Positions 60,649 through 64,000 of a DNA stretch of 64,000 nt are shown one piece after another; within the stretch, counting starts at the first letter, position 1, and every line of letters begins with the position of its first letter. Source of the DNA: Hymenobacter convexus (GTDB lineage: Bacteria > Bacteroidota > Bacteroidia > Cytophagales > Hymenobacteraceae); the NCBI RefSeq assembly GCF_030580955.1, contig NZ_JAUQON010000017.1, positions 53,560 to 117,559 on the forward strand, written 5' to 3'. The position numbers and the translations under genes were made by a program. Under the pieces are notes generated by a model, which made no database searches, was not told the DNA's origin, and saw only the letters and a list, made by a program, of their open reading frames with translations.

Positions 60649-60776
60649 GCTCAGAAAGAAGGGTGGAAATAGCTGCAGGTATGCTGCTGGTTGGTGCGGT
60701 GCTGGCTAAGCAAGGATGGCCGTGAAGCCGCTACCAATTTGGTGGCGGCCTCACGACCATCGCTCAACTAAAAACC

Positions 60777-62993
60777 TTATTGCCGCACGATGCGGCGCAC
60801 TTCCAGGCTGCTGGCCGTGCGCACCTGCAGCAGGTAAAGGCCGGCTTCGCAGCCGCCCAGGTCCAGTTCCTGGGTGGTGCCCTGCAGGCTGGGGGCGGCC
60901 ACGCGGGCTTCGGTCAGGCGGCGGCCCAGGGCGTCGAATACGCTGAGCGTAACGGGCTGGGCGTAGCCGGTGAGGGTGACGCGCAGGCGGCCGTCGGGCG
61001 TGGGGTTGGGCACCACGCTCAGGCTGGTGCCGGGCGCGGCGTGCAGGGCCGAGAGCACCGTGAGCGCCGTCGAGGCCGGCGACACGCAGTTGCCCTGCGA
61101 GCTGGCCACGTAGGCCTGCACGGTGTAGGTGCCGCTGGTGGTCACGGTGAGGCTCTGGCCGGTGCCGCTGGGCACCACCTGCCCGTTGCGGAACCACTGG
61201 TTGCCGGTGGCGTAGCTACTCGTCAGCGTCAGGCCGTTGCGCGTGACGGTGGGGGCCGGCATCGCAGGCAGTACGCGCACCAGGATGGAAGTAGTGTCGC
61301 CGCACAGGCCCTGGGCGTAGCCGAGGGTGGGGGCCACGCGCAGGAAGTAACGCGTGGTGATGGTGGGGTTCACCGTGATATCCTGCGTGTTGGTTGCAGT
61401 AGGCAGGCCGTTGCCGCCCACGCTCGCCGACCACTGGTAGGAATACACCTGCGGCTGCGTGGTGTTGGTGGCAATGCGGCGGATGGAGTCCGGCCGCAGC
61501 GCCCGGCCTTGCAGCACGGTGGCCGCGCCCAGGCACAGGGTGGGCGGCGTGTTCAGCACCACCGCCGCGAAATTGCCGCGCAGAATGCGAATAACCACCA
61601 CGCGGTTCTGCACGCCTTTGATGGGGCAGGCATTGTCCTCAATCTTGATATTCAGCCGGATGATGCGGCCCACCGTGGTGGGCGAGGGCTGGAAGAAGAA
61701 TACGCCCCGGGGGTTGGTGGTGCCGTTGCCCGTCAGGCTGAACGTGCCCACGTCGCCGGAATCGAGCATACTGGGGTCCGTGTTGATGTTGGCGGGCAGC
61801 GTCACGGTCAGCAGCTGGCCGGCGCTGGGCGTGCGCAGGTTGTCGGGGTCGGTGAAGTTGAGCTCCAGGCGCGAGTAGCTGCAGCTGCGCACGTCAATCC
61901 GGGTCGTATCCACGGTGTTCACCACGCTGGTGTTGGAGTTGGTGGTGACGGGGTTGGCCTGCACGGGGTTGGGCGTGCTGTTGGTGCCGCAGTCAATCAC
62001 AATCAGGTTGGCCTCGCGGCGCACCGTGCCGATGACGCGGCGCACGCCGTTGATGCGGCGGTACTCGGTGATGAGCACGGCAATTTGGTACTTGTTGGTC
62101 CCGCTTCCAATGGCCGCAGGCGTATAGATGCCGGGCGTGAACGTAATGGTGCGGGCCTGCTGGTTGAAAATAAACGGCCGCACCACGCCCACGCGGGTCG
62201 GGCAGGTGCCCACGGTATCCAGCCCTTGCTGAATGGGATAGGTAGGGCTGTAGTTACCACCGGGCAAGCCCGGGAAGGAGAAATAACACGGCTGACTCGG
62301 GCCTGAAATGGGGGTAAGCACCGGGGCGCTGCCCGGGTAGGCATTGTAAACCACGGGCGTGCCGCAGGCTTGCAGCGGGGCGGCCAGCGAGTACACCAGC
62401 GAGTCGCCATCGGGCTCGGTGGAGGAGTAGGTGATGGTAGTGCGCTGCTTCCAGCACACGTACTGAATCGGGGCATCCTGGGGGTCGAACTGGGGCGAGC
62501 TGTTGGCCACGGCCGTGCTGCCCTGGTTGCGGTTGTCGAGGGTGGCTTCCACGTACAGGTCGCCGGACTGGATGTTGGCCAGCGCCGGGCGGGCATTCTG
62601 GAAAGTGCTCAGAATCCACTGCCCGGGCGGCAGGGTCACGGTGGCGACGTAGTTGTACACGTCGTAATTCGGCAGGCCGGCCGGGCCCTGGCAAGGCCCG
62701 CTCGATACCGCTGTGCAGAACGGGTTGCCCGCTTGCACGGCCCCTTGCTGCACAAACGGAGTGATAATGGCTGCCGTGGCGCTGCAGCCTCCGTTTTTGC
62801 AGCTCAGGTCGAACTGGCTGGGCGCGATGCCCGAACAGTCGCGGTAGAGGCGAAACTGAACGCGGTACTGATTATTGCCGAGCGACACATAGGTCATGTC
62901 GCCGCCCAGCATGTGCGAGGCCCGGGCTACGCGTGAGCTGCCCAGCAGCCCCACCAGAAAGAGTAAAAAAATCAGGGGTAAACGATTTTTCAT
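60777..62993 (-). CDS. Large secreted T9SS protein, tandem paralogue 2
   Basis: 738 residues, signal peptide ending RVARA. Mature start SHMLGGDMTYVSLGNNQYRV with YRDCSG, then PCQGPAGLPNYDVYNYVATV, YVCWKQRTTITYSSTEPDGD, YRRINGVRRVIGTVRRE, PDNLRTPSAGQLLTVTLP and DNACPIKGVQNRVVVIRI, each with a clear counterpart in paralogue 1. The C-terminal sorting domain SVVPNPTPDGRLRVTL ends EVRRIVRQ. The 128-base gap between the two genes suggests they may share a promoter or be recently duplicated. It is transcribed first. Confidence 0.88.
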   Translation of the reverse strand: MKNRLPLIFLLFLVGLLGSSRVARASHMLGGDMTYVSLGNNQYRVQFRLYRDCSGIAPSQFDLSCKNGGCSATAAIITPFVQQGAVQAGNPFCTAVSSGPCQGPAGLPNYDVYNYVATVTLPPGQWILSTFQNARPALANIQSGDLYVEATLDNRNQGSTAVANSSPQFDPQDAPIQYVCWKQRTTITYSSTEPDGDSLVYSLAAPLQACGTPVVYNAYPGSAPVLTPISGPSQPCYFSFPGLPGGNYSPTYPIQQGLDTVGTCPTRVGVVRPFIFNQQARTITFTPGIYTPAAIGSGTNKYQIAVLITEYRRINGVRRVIGTVRREANLIVIDCGTNSTPNPVQANPVTTNSNTSVVNTVDTTRIDVRSCSYSRLELNFTDPDNLRTPSAGQLLTVTLPANINTDPSMLDSGDVGTFSLTGNGTTNPRGVFFFQPSPTTVGRIIRLNIKIEDNACPIKGVQNRVVVIRILRGNFAAVVLNTPPTLCLGAATVLQGRALRPDSIRRIATNTTQPQVYSYQWSASVGGNGLPTATNTQDITVNPTITTRYFLRVAPTLGYAQGLCGDTTSILVRVLPAMPAPTVTRNGLTLTSSYATGNQWFRNGQVVPSGTGQSLTVTTSGTYTVQAYVASSQGNCVSPASTALTVLSALHAAPGTSLSVVPNPTPDGRLRVTLTGYAQPVTLSVFDALGRRLTEARVAAPSLQGTTQELDLGGCEAGLYLLQVRTASSLEVRRIVRQ

Positions 62994-63250
62994 GCGTGAA
63001 AGAAAAATGAGGATGAAAAGAAAAATGATGAACAGGAAATGATGCAGTGTATTGGGTTTGGGGCATTAAAGCCTTGATACGGCCACGTTAGAAGGCCCGG
63101 TAGATGGATATTAGCGCTATGCTGTTGTATTTATTCCTTCCGCAATTTTGGTTCCATAATGCTGAAAAAATTTGCATTTCAGATTTTATAGCGTGCCATA
63201 CCAGCCATTAGCGCTAGCTTGCTACCCACCGACGACTATCTGGCTTCTCT

Positions 63251-63886
63251 ATGCTCCCCACCCCCGATTCCCACTTTAACCACCTCCTCGTCTTCGCCCG
63301 CGAGCCCGTGCTGGGCCGCGTAAAAACCCGCCTCGCCGCCGACATCGGCCCCGAAGCCGCCTTGGCCGTGTACCGTGAGCTGCTGGGCATCACCGCCGCC
63401 GCCGTCACGGCCGCGCAGGTGCCCGCCACCGTGTGGCTGGCCGAAGCCCCCGCCCTTGCTGATGCTACCCAGCCCCGCCCCGAATGGCCCGGCCTGCCCT
63501 GGCATGTGCAACCGGCCACCGAGTCGCTCGGCGAGCGCATGACCCACGCCTTTGGCGAGGCCTTTGCCGCCGGTGCCACCCGCGTTGTCATCATCGGCAC
63601 CGACTGCCCCGGCCTCACGACCGAGCTACTGCAAGCCGCTTTCGAAGCACTGGAAACCCACGAAATGGTCATCGGCCCGGCCGACGACGGCGGGTATTAC
63701 TTACTGGGGCTGCGGAACTTGCAGCCGGCGCTTTTTGCCAATAAAAACTGGAGCACGGCCACCGTGCTGCCCGATACCCTAGCCGATGCCGCCCGCCTGG
63801 GCCTTAGCGTGGCGCAGTTGCCCGTGCTGCACGATGTGGACTCAGGGCAGGATTTGGCAACGTGGCACGGTGCCAAAACAATGTAG
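63251..63886 (+). CDS. TIGR04282-type glycosyltransferase/nucleotidyltransferase-like protein
   Basis: 211 residues with a Rossmann-like GT-A fold: LLVFAREPVLGRVKTRLAAD at the N-terminus, GERMTHAFGEAFAAGATRVV in the middle and the conserved VIIGTDCPGLTTELL and MVIGPADDGGYYLLGLR. This is the pattern of the family once called rSAM/selenodomain-associated transferase 1, linked in some bacteria to arsenosugar synthesis. No radical-SAM or ars gene is visible next to it, so the pathway is open. The gene ends beside a single palindromic repeat unit. Confidence 0.88.
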   Translation: MLPTPDSHFNHLLVFAREPVLGRVKTRLAADIGPEAALAVYRELLGITAAAVTAAQVPATVWLAEAPALADATQPRPEWPGLPWHVQPATESLGERMTHAFGEAFAAGATRVVIIGTDCPGLTTELLQAAFEALETHEMVIGPADDGGYYLLGLRNLQPALFANKNWSTATVLPDTLADAARLGLSVAQLPVLHDVDSGQDLATWHGAKTM

Positions 63887-63918
63887 AGACGCGACACTTC
63901 GCGTCTCGGCGTTGCACG
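63884..63918. repeat. Single unit of the GAGACGCGACACTTCGCGTCTC family
   Basis: TGTAGAGACGCGACACTTCG to GGCGTTGCAC, identical over about 35 bases to the left unit at 32657-32692. GAGACGCGA and TCGCGTCTC form a stem with a CACT loop. No inverted partner is seen before the window ends. Confidence 0.85.
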
Positions 63919-64000
63919 TTTCCAGTGGGGGCGGGGGGCCGGGGGGGGGGAGGCGCCGGCCTGCGGAGTAGGAGTAGCCGTTCGGCTGGGCGGCGCCGCG
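63919..64000. other. G-rich window edge
   Basis: A run of guanines (GGGGGCGGGGGGCC followed by ten or more G) starts at about 63928. It could form G-quadruplexes or reflect a difficult stretch for assembly. No gene can be read in the last 80 bases. Confidence 0.4.

Noticed and set aside
63919..64000. Coding sequence at the right edge
   Set aside because: The stretch is too short and G-rich to support a gene on either strand.

Overview
The window reads as chromosomal DNA of a Bacteroidota bacterium, most likely Hymenobacter or a close relative (family Hymenobacteraceae). The grounds are: G+C-rich coding DNA with long antisense shadow ORFs; promoters of the Bacteroidota type (TTG, 15-21 bases, TAnnTTTG) instead of strong Shine-Dalgarno sites; four secreted proteins ending in a type IX secretion (T9SS) sorting domain; many DUF lipoproteins; and a very large multi-PAS histidine kinase. 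No rRNA, CRISPR array, transposase, prophage or plasmid backbone was seen.

Layout. 1-9956: a partial exported protein, hflX, a small cytochrome c, a surface-polysaccharide glycosyltransferase with rfbC, murF, a secreted FG-GAP/T9SS protein, and an omega-amidase/methionine aminotransferase pair. 10184-21108: a 1408-residue PAS histidine kinase, msrA, two tandem STAS-like paralogues, a sphingolipid-desaturase-like membrane enzyme, two tandem lipoproteins, yceI behind a 29-bp palindrome, and a Tat-exported Gfo/Idh/MocA oxidoreductase. 21109-31248: a putative metallopeptidase-propeller-barrel protein, an RsbQ-like hydrolase, DUF4136 and META lipoproteins, type II NADH dehydrogenase, a DUF2141 protein, an Asn/Gly-rich T9SS adhesin-like protein and a DUF1905/YdeI protein. 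31390-44082: proB-proA, a polytopic membrane protein, an aldo/keto reductase, a DsbA/FrnE-like protein, a PAS protein without output domain, elaA, DUF6624, VOC and mfd. 44251-54861: a MORN-like exported protein, a YdjM-like membrane hydrolase, an NYN nuclease-cold shock fusion, a thioesterase, a GNAT, yajQ, terC, a small unknown, a SPOUT methyltransferase and mutS. 54993-64000: tRNA-Gly, an HNH endonuclease, tRNA-Leu, a GH2 glycosidase, two tandem 735-738-residue T9SS paralogues, and a TIGR04282-type transferase.

The gene content is mostly housekeeping plus cell-envelope functions. Linked functions include proB/proA (proline), the aminotransferase with omega-amidase (methionine salvage with removal of alpha-ketoglutaramate), glycosyltransferase with rfbC (surface glycan), and mfd and mutS (DNA repair, not adjacent).

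The most striking non-coding feature is a dense set of interspersed imperfect palindromes, about one per 4-5 kb. Several families share a core close to GAGCGCAGCCGA flanked by short arms that differ between families but stay self-complementary. They usually occur as head-to-head pairs. One single copy forms the apparent terminator between rfbC and murF, and a larger 176-182 bp version carries its own terminator hairpin and occurs twice. This REP/MITE-like system, together with the desaturase, the peptidase-propeller-barrel protein and the NYN-CSD fusion, is the most worthwhile material for follow-up.
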